57,722 nucleotides of DNA from Vibrio nigripulchritudo ATCC 27043 (lineage in GTDB: Bacteria > Pseudomonadota > Gammaproteobacteria > Enterobacterales > Vibrionaceae). This document shows, piece by piece, positions 24,239 through 33,683 of the stretch. The number at the start of each line of letters is the position of its first letter. Positions within the stretch are counted from its first letter, which is position 1. The position numbers and the translations under genes were made by a program. The stretch spans positions 1 through 57,722 of the forward strand of contig NZ_AFWJ01000135.1 in the NCBI RefSeq assembly GCF_000222685.1, given 5' to 3'. The notes beneath the pieces were generated by a model. The model worked only from the letters and a program-made list of their open reading frames with translations, made no database searches and was not told the origin of the DNA.

Positions 24239-24718
24239 TTAGGATGTGGCAAAACGATGCAGTTCGTCGCCTTCAAATCGATAATATTCTTTTTCTTTTA
24301 TCAGAGAGGCGCCGATAGAGCGATAGTACTTTCCGGCAGAAGGGTTGGTGGTTTCGGCGGTCCAGTCCAGACGAACACACCCATTGTCAGAAGCGATTTT
24401 CGCTAAATACTTCATAATGCTAAGACCAACACCGCTTCCTCTTGACTGGGAAGAAACGAACAGATCTTTCATGTACATCTGACCTGCCAAAGTCGGTGCT
24501 GGGTACATCACGGTAAAAGTGGCAAAACCCAGAACTTGCGAGCCTTCATAAGCGGCAACGACTCTTACACCCGAGAAATCTGAAAACACCTGATTAACAA
24601 GATAGTTTTCAAGCTCATCGCAAGACGCAGCATTATCTGAAAAGTAGTAGCGTTCCAGCTCGGCAAATATTGGAACAAGTTCAGAACATTCAGCTTTGCC
24701 TACTAGCTTAATTTCCAT
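24239..24718 (-). CDS. GNAT family N-acetyltransferase
   Basis: A 159-residue acetyltransferase with the canonical acetyl-CoA site: MYMKDLFVSSQSRGSGVGLSIMKYLAKIA contains Q/R-x-x-G-x-G at SRGSGVG (about 93-99). The LDWTAETTNPSAGKYYRSIGA block contains the conserved Asn and Tyr pair of spermidine/diamine-type or phosphinothricin-type GNATs. It resembles diamine acetyltransferase-like proteins of the SSAT group, but the substrate is not certain. It is separated from the SLATT gene by the LexA box region and is not in its operon. Confidence 0.85.
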   Translation of the reverse strand: MEIKLVGKAECSELVPIFAELERYYFSDNAASCDELENYLVNQVFSDFSGVRVVAAYEGSQVLGFATFTVMYPAPTLAGQMYMKDLFVSSQSRGSGVGLSIMKYLAKIASDNGCVRLDWTAETTNPSAGKYYRSIGASLIKEKEYYRFEGDELHRFATS

Positions 24719-25455
24719 GTTTCCCTCCCCCTTTCCATAGTCTCGGTCAGTTCACCTATAAACCATCACTTGGTGTAACTGCAAACTAATTCGCTAATAA
24801 ACCTGACCAACAATTAAAATGATTTGCCATTTAACACTTGAGTATAACCTGCAATTGGTCGCGTCTATAACATACTAAATAAAGGAATGATGAGAATAAG
24901 AGGAAGATGACCTTACTTTCGTATTTCAGGATAGATGAGGTAAAAAAAGATCACCTACGTACCGCAACGTAGGTGAGGATGTGCTAAGTACCACAAATTA
25001 AGGTTGCATATACCATCCATCGGACGGATAAGGCATTTTCAGGGCGAATACTAGTAGACAAAAAAGTGATACTCAACCCCATGTACAGTCGATCATCCCA
25101 TAAAAAATCAAAATACCGTACACTATCAAATTTACAGAATTCCAACATTGACATTCATTTGTAACCAATAACTAACTTGTTGAAAATATATCCGTTATTT
25201 ACCTTATGGTTCGAAATAAAAACATTTCAGACACTGATAAGTGAGCATCAAGTTCCTCAACGCTAAACTGCGCTGTCGATACATCAAGACTACAGACAAC
25301 AATATTTCTATTCCTGTAACCTGGCGGTATAGCCGTTCCCATTCAAAAGTGTTTAAATTGGCGTAGAGATAGGTAGTCACTCCAATGAATACCTTTACAA
25401 ACAGAAACCTAGAACTGCAAAGGATTGCAAGGTCTCATCAGAGGATATTAATAAA
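24719..25455. other. 737-base gene-free region before xthA
   Basis: No ORF with family-like content is visible. The region is AT-rich and contains one strong minus-strand terminator (24951-24976). Upstream of it on the minus strand lie only short ORFs of 33 codons or fewer. A small RNA or a degenerate gene on the minus strand is possible. Confidence 0.5.
24944..24976 (-). terminator. Strong minus-strand intrinsic terminator without an assigned gene
   Basis: A perfect 10-bp stem TCACCTACGT/ACGTAGGTGA with a 6-base loop is followed on the minus strand by TCTTTTTTT. No minus-strand CDS lies within 1.3 kb upstream, so it probably ends an unannotated small transcript. Confidence 0.7.
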
Positions 25456-26262
25456 ATGAAAGTAATAAGTTTCAATATCAATGGTTTGCGTGCTCGCCTT
25501 CATCAACTTCAAGCTCTTATTGATAAGCACCAGCCAGATGTGATTGGTTTGCAGGAAATCAAAGTTCACGACGATGCTTTCCCGTTAGAAGATGTGGAAG
25601 CAATGGGCTACAAAGTTTACTTCCATGGACAGAAAGCCCACTACGGCGTGGCCATGTTATGTAAACAAGAGCCAATTGAAGTTAAAAAAGGCTTCCCAAC
25701 CGATAACGAAGATCATCAAAAGCGCATGATTATGGCGACTTTCGAAGACGCCAATGGTGAGAAAGTCACGGTATTAAATGGTTACTTCCCTCAGGGTGAC
25801 AATATCGCCCATGAAACAAAGTTTCCATACAAAGAGCAGTTCTACAAAGACTTAATGACCTACCTTAACGATCATCACACCAACGATGAGCAAATCATTG
25901 TGATGGGTGATATCAACATTAGCCCAGTCGATCTTGATATTGGCATTGGTGAACCAAACCGCAAGCGTTGGTTGAAAACGGGCAAATGTTCATTCCAGCC
26001 TATTGAACGTGAATGGTTGCAAACGCTTTTAGATTGGGGATTCGAAGACACGTTCCGCAATCTCCATCCAGAGGTGGATGACAAGTTCTCGTGGTTCGAT
26101 TACCGCTCAAGAGGATTTGATGACAACCGTGGACTTCGTATTGACGTAGTTTTGGCAACACCTACTCTCGCAAGCAAATGTATTGAAGCGGATATCGACT
26201 ACGAACTGCGTGGGATTGAAAAGCCATCTGATCACGCACCTATCTGGTCTGTATTTAAGTAA
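25456..26262 (+). CDS. xthA: Exodeoxyribonuclease III
   Basis: A 268-residue Mg-dependent exonuclease and AP endonuclease of base-excision repair. Diagnostic blocks are [14 protein letters not shown] at the N-terminus (Asn7), GLQEIKVHD with the metal-binding Glu34, [15 protein letters not shown] with the catalytic Asp and Asn, [26 protein letters not shown], and the terminal SDHAPIW with the catalytic His. Length matches E. coli XthA. It is a single-gene transcript closed by a terminator shared with nhaA. Confidence 0.96.
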   Translation: MKVISFNINGLRARLHQLQALIDKHQPDVIGLQEIKVHDDAFPLEDVEAMGYKVYFHGQKAHYGVAMLCKQEPIEVKKGFPTDNEDHQKRMIMATFEDANGEKVTVLNGYFPQGDNIAHETKFPYKEQFYKDLMTYLNDHHTNDEQIIVMGDINISPVDLDIGIGEPNRKRWLKTGKCSFQPIEREWLQTLLDWGFEDTFRNLHPEVDDKFSWFDYRSRGFDDNRGLRIDVVLATPTLASKCIEADIDYELRGIEKPSDHAPIWSVFK

Positions 26263-26281
26263 TCATTCTCTACAACGAAAA

Positions 26282-26306
26282 AACCCCGCTATCTCTAGCG
26301 GGGTTT
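26282..26306. terminator. Bidirectional terminator between xthA and nhaA
   Basis: The hairpin AACCCCGCT/AGCGGGGTT has a 7-base loop and is bordered by A-rich and T-rich tracts on either side, so it works in both directions. Confidence 0.85.
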
Positions 26307-26321
26307 TGTTTTTTCTAACGC

Positions 26322-27491
26322 TTAGTGTTGTACTTCTTCTACAACCACTGGCTCTTTAGGCAGTGAGAAATGAAGCAGCAGGTATCCGAGAATCGCAGAG
26401 GTTGTCGACCCCATCAAAATACCCAGCCTTGAATAAGTATCGAACTCAGCACTTACATCGACAAACGCTAACCCGGAGATGAATATCGACATCGTAAAGC
26501 CGATACCACACAGAACCGACACCGCAAAGATGTGCACCATGTTGATTCCCTCTGGTAGCCTTGCTACACCAAGTTTTACTGCTGCCCAGCTAAAGCTGAA
26601 GATCCCCAGAGGTTTACCAACCAACAGACCTAGCGCAATACCTAGCGGAAGCATGTCCGTCAGACCTGAAAGTGAAACACCTTCCAGCGAGATGCCCGCA
26701 TTCGCAAACGCAAAGATAGGCAGAATCAGGAACGCTACGTAAGAGTGTAATGAATGCTCCAGATGTTTCAGTGGAGATCTCTCACCTTCGTTGCCTTTGA
26801 GTGGGATAGCGAAGCCAATCACCACACCTGCAAGTGTTGCGTGAACACCAGATTTAAGTACCGCTACCCACAAGATAAATCCGACAATCAGATACCAACG
26901 AAGTTTGGTGATGTGCCTACTGTTCATAAAGAACAGTACAGCGGTGGCGACAAAGCCTATCAGCAGCGCGGTTGTTGATAGCTCACCTGTGTAGAACAGA
27001 GCGATGATAACAACAACACCCAAGTCGTCGATGATAGCCAGCGCAAGCAGGAAAACCTTCAGGCTAACTGGTACACGTTTACCAAGCAGCGCCATGATAC
27101 CCAGTGCAAACGCAATATCGGTTGCCGCAGGAATTGCCCAACCTTGCATTGCTGTTGGGTCACCGCTATTGAAAGCAATGTAAACAAGTGCTGGTGCTAG
27201 CATACCGCCGACAGCGGCAATGGCTGGAAAGATGGCTGTTTCTTTCGATTTTAAAGCACCTTCGAGAAGTTCGCGTTTTACTTCTAGACCAATGAGAAGG
27301 AAGAACACAGCCATTAAGCCGTCATTGATCCAGTGAGAGACGGACATGCCCAAGATGTAGGTATGAAGACCAGCTTGGTACATTTCATTAAGTGGAGAGT
27401 TTGCTACAAACATTGCAATTGCTGCTGCAATTACCAAGATTATGCCACCCGCTGATTCCATCTTAAAAAAGTGTTTTATGACATCATTCAT
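26322..27491 (-). CDS. nhaA: Na+/H+ antiporter NhaA
   Basis: A 389-residue antiporter with about 12 helices. The central [21 protein letters not shown] and [23 protein letters not shown] blocks contain the Asp pair (D163-D164 in E. coli) that binds Na+. It extrudes sodium in exchange for protons and maintains pH homeostasis at high salt, as expected in a marine bacterium. Length is normal. Convergent with xthA. No nhaR-type regulator is adjacent. Confidence 0.96.
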   Translation of the reverse strand: MNDVIKHFFKMESAGGIILVIAAAIAMFVANSPLNEMYQAGLHTYILGMSVSHWINDGLMAVFFLLIGLEVKRELLEGALKSKETAIFPAIAAVGGMLAPALVYIAFNSGDPTAMQGWAIPAATDIAFALGIMALLGKRVPVSLKVFLLALAIIDDLGVVVIIALFYTGELSTTALLIGFVATAVLFFMNSRHITKLRWYLIVGFILWVAVLKSGVHATLAGVVIGFAIPLKGNEGERSPLKHLEHSLHSYVAFLILPIFAFANAGISLEGVSLSGLTDMLPLGIALGLLVGKPLGIFSFSWAAVKLGVARLPEGINMVHIFAVSVLCGIGFTMSIFISGLAFVDVSAEFDTYSRLGILMGSTTSAILGYLLLHFSLPKEPVVVEEVQH

Positions 27492-27839
27492 GATATCGCC
27501 CTTTTTTTATCTACTTTTGTTAATAGAATGCTAACAAACAATACGCCAAAGTTTATAATGTGACTTGGTCTTAGAAAAATCGCTTGTTCAGAGTCAAAAC
27601 ATCGGTATTTCCGAAGATAACCATGTTTTAACCAGAGTATTCCTTACTGTTATTCTTAAGCTGCCTGTTACGTCTTACCTAAGTGTAAACCTCTTCACAG
27701 TTTATAAGGCTAATCGTTGCAACTTATTCGCTATTTATAGCTACAAAAAAACCGCGCTACAAGAACACGGTTTTTTCTGAATCGAATTATGAGAGTGAAT
27801 GCTTATTTTGAATCGTTAGGAACTGTAAATCCTATCCAT
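27492..27839. other. 348-base intergenic region between nhaA and the attH-like gene
   Basis: It holds the nhaA promoter on the minus strand and, on the plus strand, a TATAAT-containing promoter candidate and a terminator about 210 bases apart (see the ncRNA entry). A 71-codon frame there starts with TTG and runs into the terminator hairpin, so I do not call it a gene. Confidence 0.5.
27566..27776 (+). ncRNA. Candidate small RNA bounded by a promoter and terminator
   Basis: A perfect TATAAT (27554-27559) with a CTAACA -35-like hexamer 17 bases upstream precedes the region. A terminator-like hairpin with stem AAAACCG/CGGTTTT and a T6 tail ends near 27776. No convincing protein frame lies between. 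A transcript of about 210 nt is inferred; it is not a family I recognise. Confidence 0.35.
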
Positions 27840-28958
27840 TCAATAGCCGGTTAACTGCATCAGACCAATGGCATCATGGCTTCCCGTTGCCACTATTGGT
27901 CCTTCCCAGTATGGAATCGCAAAGGGTAGCCACTGCTCTGCTTTCATCACTCGTGTCGTCAGATTGATATTGTGCTCCGGTACATTAATAATCCACTGAA
28001 GGGGTAAAGTACGACCGTTGCGAAGGGTAGAATTACTTATTGGGATAATTTCTAATTCATCACCTTGCAACACCACAACATCACCTTTGCGGTTTGCTAA
28101 TGTACCAAAAGTATAGGACGGCTGACGAATATGGCGATATTGGTTAACCATCAACGTTCTTCCGTCTTCCAGACGCAACGCAAATTGATCCCAGCCTTGC
28201 TGACCTTCCGCCAGCAGACCACTGCCCCACTCTTTGTTGAACCAGGCTTCGCCTTGTACCCGATAGGTCTTGCCCCCAAGAGTTAGTTCACCTTTCGTCC
28301 TGATAAAAGGTGCACCAATGCTATAAGATGCAACGGGCAATAAATCGTGTTTGATCTGGTAGCCCAGCTCGCCGTTGACCACATAGGGACCGATGGCTGT
28401 GCTATCCAGATTCAGTTCAAACTCATCCGTCGAGATATGTAAGCTACCCGGAAATGGTGAGCTACCTGTGGTTTTCCAACGCCAATTGTCTATCCACATA
28501 CCAAAAGGCAGCTCCTGAACACCCGCCTGCCCTATACCACCACGAGCAACGCGCTGTTCTTTAATACTGGTTTGATTCGAGGTGATAACAGCGTGAGACA
28601 GGTACATCTGAGGGCTTTGCCAACCACTCATTTCACGTTCATCATTGGCGATTCGGAAAAAGCTCCACTGTATCCCGTAGTGCTCACCTTGCTCGTCTTG
28701 TACGTTGGCGAAAAAGTGCCACCATTCGTGTTGAAACTCTGGGTGTTCTTTAAAATCCTCGGGAATAGCAACAGGATCATCAGGCAAGACTGGTTCAAAT
28801 ACTGCGTCTTTGCTCCCTATCAGTACCGCATTCACTTCGTTGTGATGTTCCCCAGTTACGCCACCGTAAAATGAGTCATAGAAGATCCAGCCAATACCGC
28901 TCAGGGCAATGATAGAAAACAGAATAGGAAATATTTTAAGTTTGGTGGGGCGTGCCAT
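27840..28958 (-). CDS. AttH/CrtC-type lipocalin-like protein of an ABC export system
   Basis: A 372-residue protein with an N-terminal hydrophobic anchor (about 8-28). The conserved block HPEFQHEWWHFFANVQDEQGEHYGIQWSFFR opens a CrtC/AttH lipocalin-like fold, and QGEAWFNKEWGSGLL with GWDQFALRLEDGRTLMV is the second family block. Members are called carotenoid 1,2-hydratase or AttH, the latter from Agrobacterium attEFGH. It is the last gene of an operon that continues from the ATPase and FtsX-type permease, one base after the permease stop. It probably sits in the periplasm; the cargo is unknown. Confidence 0.85.
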   Translation of the reverse strand: MARPTKLKIFPILFSIIALSGIGWIFYDSFYGGVTGEHHNEVNAVLIGSKDAVFEPVLPDDPVAIPEDFKEHPEFQHEWWHFFANVQDEQGEHYGIQWSFFRIANDEREMSGWQSPQMYLSHAVITSNQTSIKEQRVARGGIGQAGVQELPFGMWIDNWRWKTTGSSPFPGSLHISTDEFELNLDSTAIGPYVVNGELGYQIKHDLLPVASYSIGAPFIRTKGELTLGGKTYRVQGEAWFNKEWGSGLLAEGQQGWDQFALRLEDGRTLMVNQYRHIRQPSYTFGTLANRKGDVVVLQGDELEIIPISNSTLRNGRTLPLQWIINVPEHNINLTTRVMKAEQWLPFAIPYWEGPIVATGSHDAIGLMQLTGY

Positions 28959-28959
28959 T

Positions 28960-31413
28960 CTACAGAGCGTCCCTTAGAGATTTCATCGGTGTTTTGCGAA
29001 CCATATTAAATACAGGCCAAGCTCCGGCAATCATCAGCGCACTGAACGACCAAGCGAATGTTGCCCCGTATTCCCAAGGAATAACCTCCAGCTGCATCGT
29101 CCAGCCAAAAGATTGCTTCAGAACAACGTCAATCATCAGATCTGCCAAAACCAACCCGAGAGGAATAGCGATTAGCGCAGAAAAAGCCCCCAACACAAGC
29201 AGCTGTAAGCCACCTAAAAGCACCAGCTCTTTCGCCGACAACCCAAAGCATCGGAGAAGCGCAAAGTGACGTTGTCGTGATATCTCACCCGCAAGGGTTG
29301 CGAAGAACAGCCCAAACACAGCGATGACTAAAGTGATATTGCCCAGTGTCCCAGCGATACCAAAGGTACGGTCAAACACTTTCAGAGCCTGATCGTGCAC
29401 CTTATTGTTGTCGTAAACTCGTTCAGGAGAAAGCTTGAATTCTTGATTCAACTTTCTGAGTAAGATACTGGTTTCAGCCCCGTCTTCCATGATGATGCCC
29501 AACCCCACTTCACCCTGATTGACAAAATGAGTCAGCCAGTTTCGATGCGACAACATTACCTGATTGTATGGGTTCCCATAATCATAATAGACGCCCACTA
29601 CCTGCCAGTTGCTTTCCAGAGGTGCAGGAAGCTGAATGTAATCACCTGCGCGAATGCCCAGTTTAATCGCCATCGATTCACTGACCATCACACCTTGGGA
29701 GTGGTGAAGATGGAACCAGTAATCTGGAATAGCTACTTTGATCGTCAAAGCGCCTTTCTCACCTGTAGAGTTTCCGGTACTGACGGCTTGAAGTGTCCCA
29801 TCAATGTTATTGATGTCTTTCTCCCAGCGCCACCAGACCTCTTTGACCTCATCTTGGTCATCCAGCCAAGAACTCATTCGCTTAGCAATGCTGTTAGTTG
29901 GCATCACATAAACGTCGGCAGCCAAGCGTTGGGTTAACCATTTGTCGGTTGTTTCTCGAAAACTCCCAACCATGGTTTCCACACCGATATTGGTGGCGAG
30001 CGCCAGCATAAATGCCATTGCCGCAACGCCTCGGTAACTCATACTGGCAGCGCAATCAGCAAAGAACCAGCGAGCTTTCACCCAGGTCAGTGAGAAAGAT
30101 AGAATATTAAAGATTTTCCACACCACCCATGGCATGAATAAGCCAACACTGATCAGAAGCAATGCAATCAAGGCAAAGCCCGATTCCTGAGTTTGGTTAG
30201 CCTGATGAACGGCAACTGCTGCAATCAAAAACACGCACGCAAGCATCGCCTGAAACGTAAACTCTTTGCCTGCAAAGCGAACAATCGACAATTTGGCACT
30301 CAGACGTGCAGGTTGAGTGCGAAGAAGGCGGAATAATGGGAAACTACAGGCCAGAAGAGTCCCCATAATGGCGACAAGAAGGCTCTTCTTGCTCCATTCC
30401 CAGCTCCACTGAATATCTAGCCCCACATTGGCGTTGTAAAGGTCTTCTAAACTTGCGGAAACCGTTGGCATTAGTTGGTTAGCCAGGAACAAGCCAAACA
30501 CGTTCCCACAAAGCCACGCTATCAAGATCCAGAAAATCAGCTCGTATACCAAAGCCAAGGTAAGTTGCCACATCGAAACCCCGGTTTGGCGCAATACGCC
30601 GACAAGGGGCTGACGCTGAACAAAAGAAAGCGTCATTGCCTGATAGAAAATGAACAACCCTACAAAGAAGGAAAGCATTCCCAACGCAGTTAAATTGGTA
30701 TGGAACGCAAGTGTCAGTGAATCCAGTTCGGCTCGGGTATTCTGTGAGAACTTCATACCATTAGGAAGCAGCTCTTTGAGCTTCTCCACTTTTTCTGGTG
30801 GCATTTTTCCGCACGCGATAAGATCAAACCCTGTACGGCGACTGAGCATTCGAATCAAAGCGATATCTGCGACAACTCGGGTACCAGAAAGCAAGTTTTG
30901 CTCATCAACCAAAAGTGGTCCCAGCAGACTTCCGTCTTCCAAAGGAATGTAATCGCCATCTTTCCAATTCAGATGAGATGCCAGATCGGAGCTGACCATG
31001 ATCGGATATGGCGGCTCTTTCAGCTTAAGGGTATTGATATCGCGAAGAGATGCGCCTTGCTGCAGTTCCAGCATGGCGACAGGGTCCAAACCGGTAATAG
31101 TCAGTTCTAAACCAGTTTGGGTGGAAATTCGATAAGCATCGAACGGCATGCATTGGTGAAACCCTTCACGCCGCAGTTGAACATAAAAACCCTGAGGGAT
31201 CTTGCTGGCGGTTTGGACAGGTCGAATACGATAAGGTAAAGGGTTTGAAAACAGTTTTTCGCCTGCGCTGTAGCTCTGTTTAGCATGGTGGTTAATGGCT
31301 AGAACGCCAACCAGAAGAGAAACCCCGAGAGTCAGACCAAGCCAGACTAAAATAATCTGAAGCGGGTGACGCTTGTAATGACCGAGTAGTGCTTTAACTA
31401 CGGGCCATAACAT
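28960..31413 (-). CDS. FtsX-family ABC transporter permease (AttF/AttG-like)
   Basis: An 817-residue permease when started at the ATG at 31413; the longer frame overlaps the ATPase gene by 77 bases and has no better site. It contains two FtsX-type permease units: an N-terminal helix, a large periplasmic segment, a four-helix group in the middle, a second periplasmic segment and a C-terminal group. This is the layout of AttFG-like and LolE-like mechanotransmission exporters. It pairs with the upstream ATPase (20-base overlap) and AttH-like protein. Substrates are probably lipids or lipoprotein-like molecules. Confidence 0.87.
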   Translation of the reverse strand: MLWPVVKALLGHYKRHPLQIILVWLGLTLGVSLLVGVLAINHHAKQSYSAGEKLFSNPLPYRIRPVQTASKIPQGFYVQLRREGFHQCMPFDAYRISTQTGLELTITGLDPVAMLELQQGASLRDINTLKLKEPPYPIMVSSDLASHLNWKDGDYIPLEDGSLLGPLLVDEQNLLSGTRVVADIALIRMLSRRTGFDLIACGKMPPEKVEKLKELLPNGMKFSQNTRAELDSLTLAFHTNLTALGMLSFFVGLFIFYQAMTLSFVQRQPLVGVLRQTGVSMWQLTLALVYELIFWILIAWLCGNVFGLFLANQLMPTVSASLEDLYNANVGLDIQWSWEWSKKSLLVAIMGTLLACSFPLFRLLRTQPARLSAKLSIVRFAGKEFTFQAMLACVFLIAAVAVHQANQTQESGFALIALLLISVGLFMPWVVWKIFNILSFSLTWVKARWFFADCAASMSYRGVAAMAFMLALATNIGVETMVGSFRETTDKWLTQRLAADVYVMPTNSIAKRMSSWLDDQDEVKEVWWRWEKDINNIDGTLQAVSTGNSTGEKGALTIKVAIPDYWFHLHHSQGVMVSESMAIKLGIRAGDYIQLPAPLESNWQVVGVYYDYGNPYNQVMLSHRNWLTHFVNQGEVGLGIIMEDGAETSILLRKLNQEFKLSPERVYDNNKVHDQALKVFDRTFGIAGTLGNITLVIAVFGLFFATLAGEISRQRHFALLRCFGLSAKELVLLGGLQLLVLGAFSALIAIPLGLVLADLMIDVVLKQSFGWTMQLEVIPWEYGATFAWSFSALMIAGAWPVFNMVRKTPMKSLRDAL

Positions 31414-32065
31414 GCAGTTGTCCTCCCTGAAGACGAATGCAGCCTTCCATATGCTGCGCCACTTTTTCACTGTGGGTTACCAGCAGCAAGGTGCAATCCA
31501 GCTGTTTGGTCAGGGTGGTAAGCAATCGCATCACGGCTTCGGCATTACGTTCGTCCAGACTGCCCGTTGGTTCATCCGCGAGGAGCAGTTTCGGCTCCAT
31601 ATACAAAGCGCGTGCAATGGCGGCACGTTGCTGCTGTCCACCGGATACTTCTTCAGGGTAGCGACCCAATAAAGGCATTAGGTCAAGAGCCGACAAAATC
31701 TGACGCCATAGTCCTCTGTCTTCAGGAAGACCTTTGAGCTGACGACAAAAGCGGATATTGTCTGCGACATTCAGGGTAGGAAGTAAGTTGAACTGCTGAA
31801 AGATGTGTCCGATGTTATTTCTACGATACGCTGTGCGCTTATATTCTGGCTGAGTGTGCATACCAAATTTGGCGAACCAAATCTCGCCAGAGTCGACCTG
31901 ATCGATACCTGCAATGAGATTGAGTAAAGTGCTTTTTCCGGAGCCGCTTTCCCCCATTAGGGCTAGCTGTTCACCTTGCTCCAACGTTAATTCAGCCCCT
32001 TGCAGTACGGGATGAAATTCACCACCATCTACGTACCCTTTACATAGGTCTGAAAGATTTAACAT
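31394..32065 (-). CDS. ABC transporter ATP-binding protein (LolD/MacB-like, AttE)
   Basis: A 223-residue ATPase. Walker A is GESGSGKSTLLNLIAG (about 38-53), the signature VSGGQQQRAAIARAL (about 138) and Walker B LLLADEPTGSLD (about 158), with the switch histidine in LLLVTHS. The sequence is of the LolD/MacB class that works with FtsX permeases. It is first in the operon with the permease and AttH-like genes. The ATG is followed by MLNLSDLCKGYVDG, a normal start. Confidence 0.92.
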   Translation of the reverse strand: MLNLSDLCKGYVDGGEFHPVLQGAELTLEQGEQLALMGESGSGKSTLLNLIAGIDQVDSGEIWFAKFGMHTQPEYKRTAYRRNNIGHIFQQFNLLPTLNVADNIRFCRQLKGLPEDRGLWRQILSALDLMPLLGRYPEEVSGGQQQRAAIARALYMEPKLLLADEPTGSLDERNAEAVMRLLTTLTKQLDCTLLLVTHSEKVAQHMEGCIRLQGGQLHVMARS

Positions 32066-32193
32066 TCACTTACTCAACAGGCTTAGTTAGAAATTAGGTA
32101 AGAGAATCTACACTAAAACCCTGTGACTAGGAAGCATTTTGACGCAGGGATCACACTATATGCACTTCGTTACATTATCAGAGCGATATTCGT

Positions 32194-33573
32194 TCAATTT
32201 CCGACCAAATTACGTATCCACTTCTTGCTTTTTATACGGTATGAAGATCCGAACCATTTGATGAGCTCTTCAAGCAAAAACAAAGCGAATATGAACTCGG
32301 GTTTCCAGCCCAATACGATCGCACAAAATGCCGTTACCGGAATACCTATGACCCATTGAGCTATCAGATCCTGATAAAGGCAAAAGTTCACATCCCCACC
32401 CGCCCGCAAGATACCGACAATGGCCATCATTGGGAAAGATCGCAAGACAATGCCCACGCATAAAATCAAGATGAATTTCTCGCTTAACGCCCGAGTTTCT
32501 TCGGTTAACGCGGTAAATGCATCCAAGATATACATTTGAGCGACAAAAAGCACCGTCGCAGTGATTATGCCGAGAACAATATTGATGGCTACCAAACCAA
32601 TCGCCCGGTAGTAAACCGACTCGTAATCTTTGGCACCCAATTGGTTGCCAATGAGCACTGCGGATGCATTTGATACTCCAATCAACAAGCAGAGTGACAT
32701 AGATTCTACTGGTGTCATAACGGACAACGCCGCCAACCCCTGTACTCCGGCTTGCCCTAATATTGCATGGTAAGCAAATAAACCTCCCGCCCATGCAAGA
32801 AAGTTAAAGGTCGTTGGCAATGACAGTTTTAAAAACCGGGTAACGGTATCCATATTCCAAACCTTTGCCATCTCTTTAAAACCAAACGACAAAAGGTGTT
32901 TTTTCCAATACAGGTAACCAAACAGGCAGGTGACTTCAATACAGCTACTGATAAGCGTTGCAATTGCAGCACCTTTGATTCCGAGCGCCGGAGCGCCGAG
33001 GTTACCGAAAATCAAAACCCAGTTAAAAAAGACATTCGAGAGAATTCCGATACCGCTAAAGAATGTACTTAGCCCGGGCTTTTGAATCGATCTTAATCCC
33101 ACCGCCATACTGGCAACGCAGGCAACACCAAACATGCTGAATGCGGTAAGAATGATGTAGTCTTTTCCAAGATCAACGACCTCTGGGGAATCGGTCGCAA
33201 TTGCCATTATCTCGGATGGAAAGAAGACAAACCCAAACACCGTTAACGCTGCCACCAGCATCGAAATCATCCAGGTTAATGCAGTACTTTCTTTTACACC
33301 CTGATGATTAGCCGCTCCCCAATATTGGGCGATAAGCATGGCACCACCAGTAGTGATGCCCACTAGCATGATGGTAGTGACGAACATGGCACGAGAGGCG
33401 ATTCCAACTGCGGCAATTTCAGCTTCACCGAGTTGTCCCAACATCAAAACATCCACCATGCCCCGGCTAGAAAACATCATGCTTTGCAATGTGATCGGTA
33501 AGGCAATCGCGAACAGTTTGCGAACAAAGTCTCCTCGAGTATGCTGAAATGCAAGATGTGCGGTTGATGTCAT
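32194..33573 (-). CDS. MATE family efflux transporter
   Basis: A 459-residue, 12-helix exporter started at the ATG at 33573, which has an AGAGGG ribosome site; the frame extends to 33648 without better signals. It contains two MatE repeats, beginning with LFAIALPITLQSMMFSSRGMVDVLMLGQLGEAEIAAVGIA and repeating around residue 250. MATE proteins use Na+ or H+ gradients to expel cationic drugs or metabolites. A divergent gene starts about 100 bases upstream. Substrate unknown. Confidence 0.92.
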   Translation of the reverse strand: MTSTAHLAFQHTRGDFVRKLFAIALPITLQSMMFSSRGMVDVLMLGQLGEAEIAAVGIASRAMFVTTIMLVGITTGGAMLIAQYWGAANHQGVKESTALTWMISMLVAALTVFGFVFFPSEIMAIATDSPEVVDLGKDYIILTAFSMFGVACVASMAVGLRSIQKPGLSTFFSGIGILSNVFFNWVLIFGNLGAPALGIKGAAIATLISSCIEVTCLFGYLYWKKHLLSFGFKEMAKVWNMDTVTRFLKLSLPTTFNFLAWAGGLFAYHAILGQAGVQGLAALSVMTPVESMSLCLLIGVSNASAVLIGNQLGAKDYESVYYRAIGLVAINIVLGIITATVLFVAQMYILDAFTALTEETRALSEKFILILCVGIVLRSFPMMAIVGILRAGGDVNFCLYQDLIAQWVIGIPVTAFCAIVLGWKPEFIFALFLLEELIKWFGSSYRIKSKKWIRNLVGN

Positions 33574-33683
33574 ACGTCCCTCTGAGCATCCGGTAAGAAA
33601 TATGGGGTGAGAGCGGATAAATGGCGATAATTTCATCCGAACTGTCAATCTATATGAATAACATTAATAAGTATATGGATTAT

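Noticed and set aside
24719-25455. Integron attC or other mobile element in the long gap
   Set aside because: No attC-like core sites, no transposase or integrase remnants and no terminal repeats are visible; the strong hairpin here fits a terminator.
27565-27780. 71-codon frame starting with TTG between nhaA and the attH-like gene
   Set aside because: It runs into the terminator hairpin, has no good ribosome site and no family features.
31414-31470. Longer start of the FtsX-type permease
   Set aside because: It would overlap the ATPase gene by 77 bases; the ATG at 31413 gives a normal N-terminus with a membrane helix after it.
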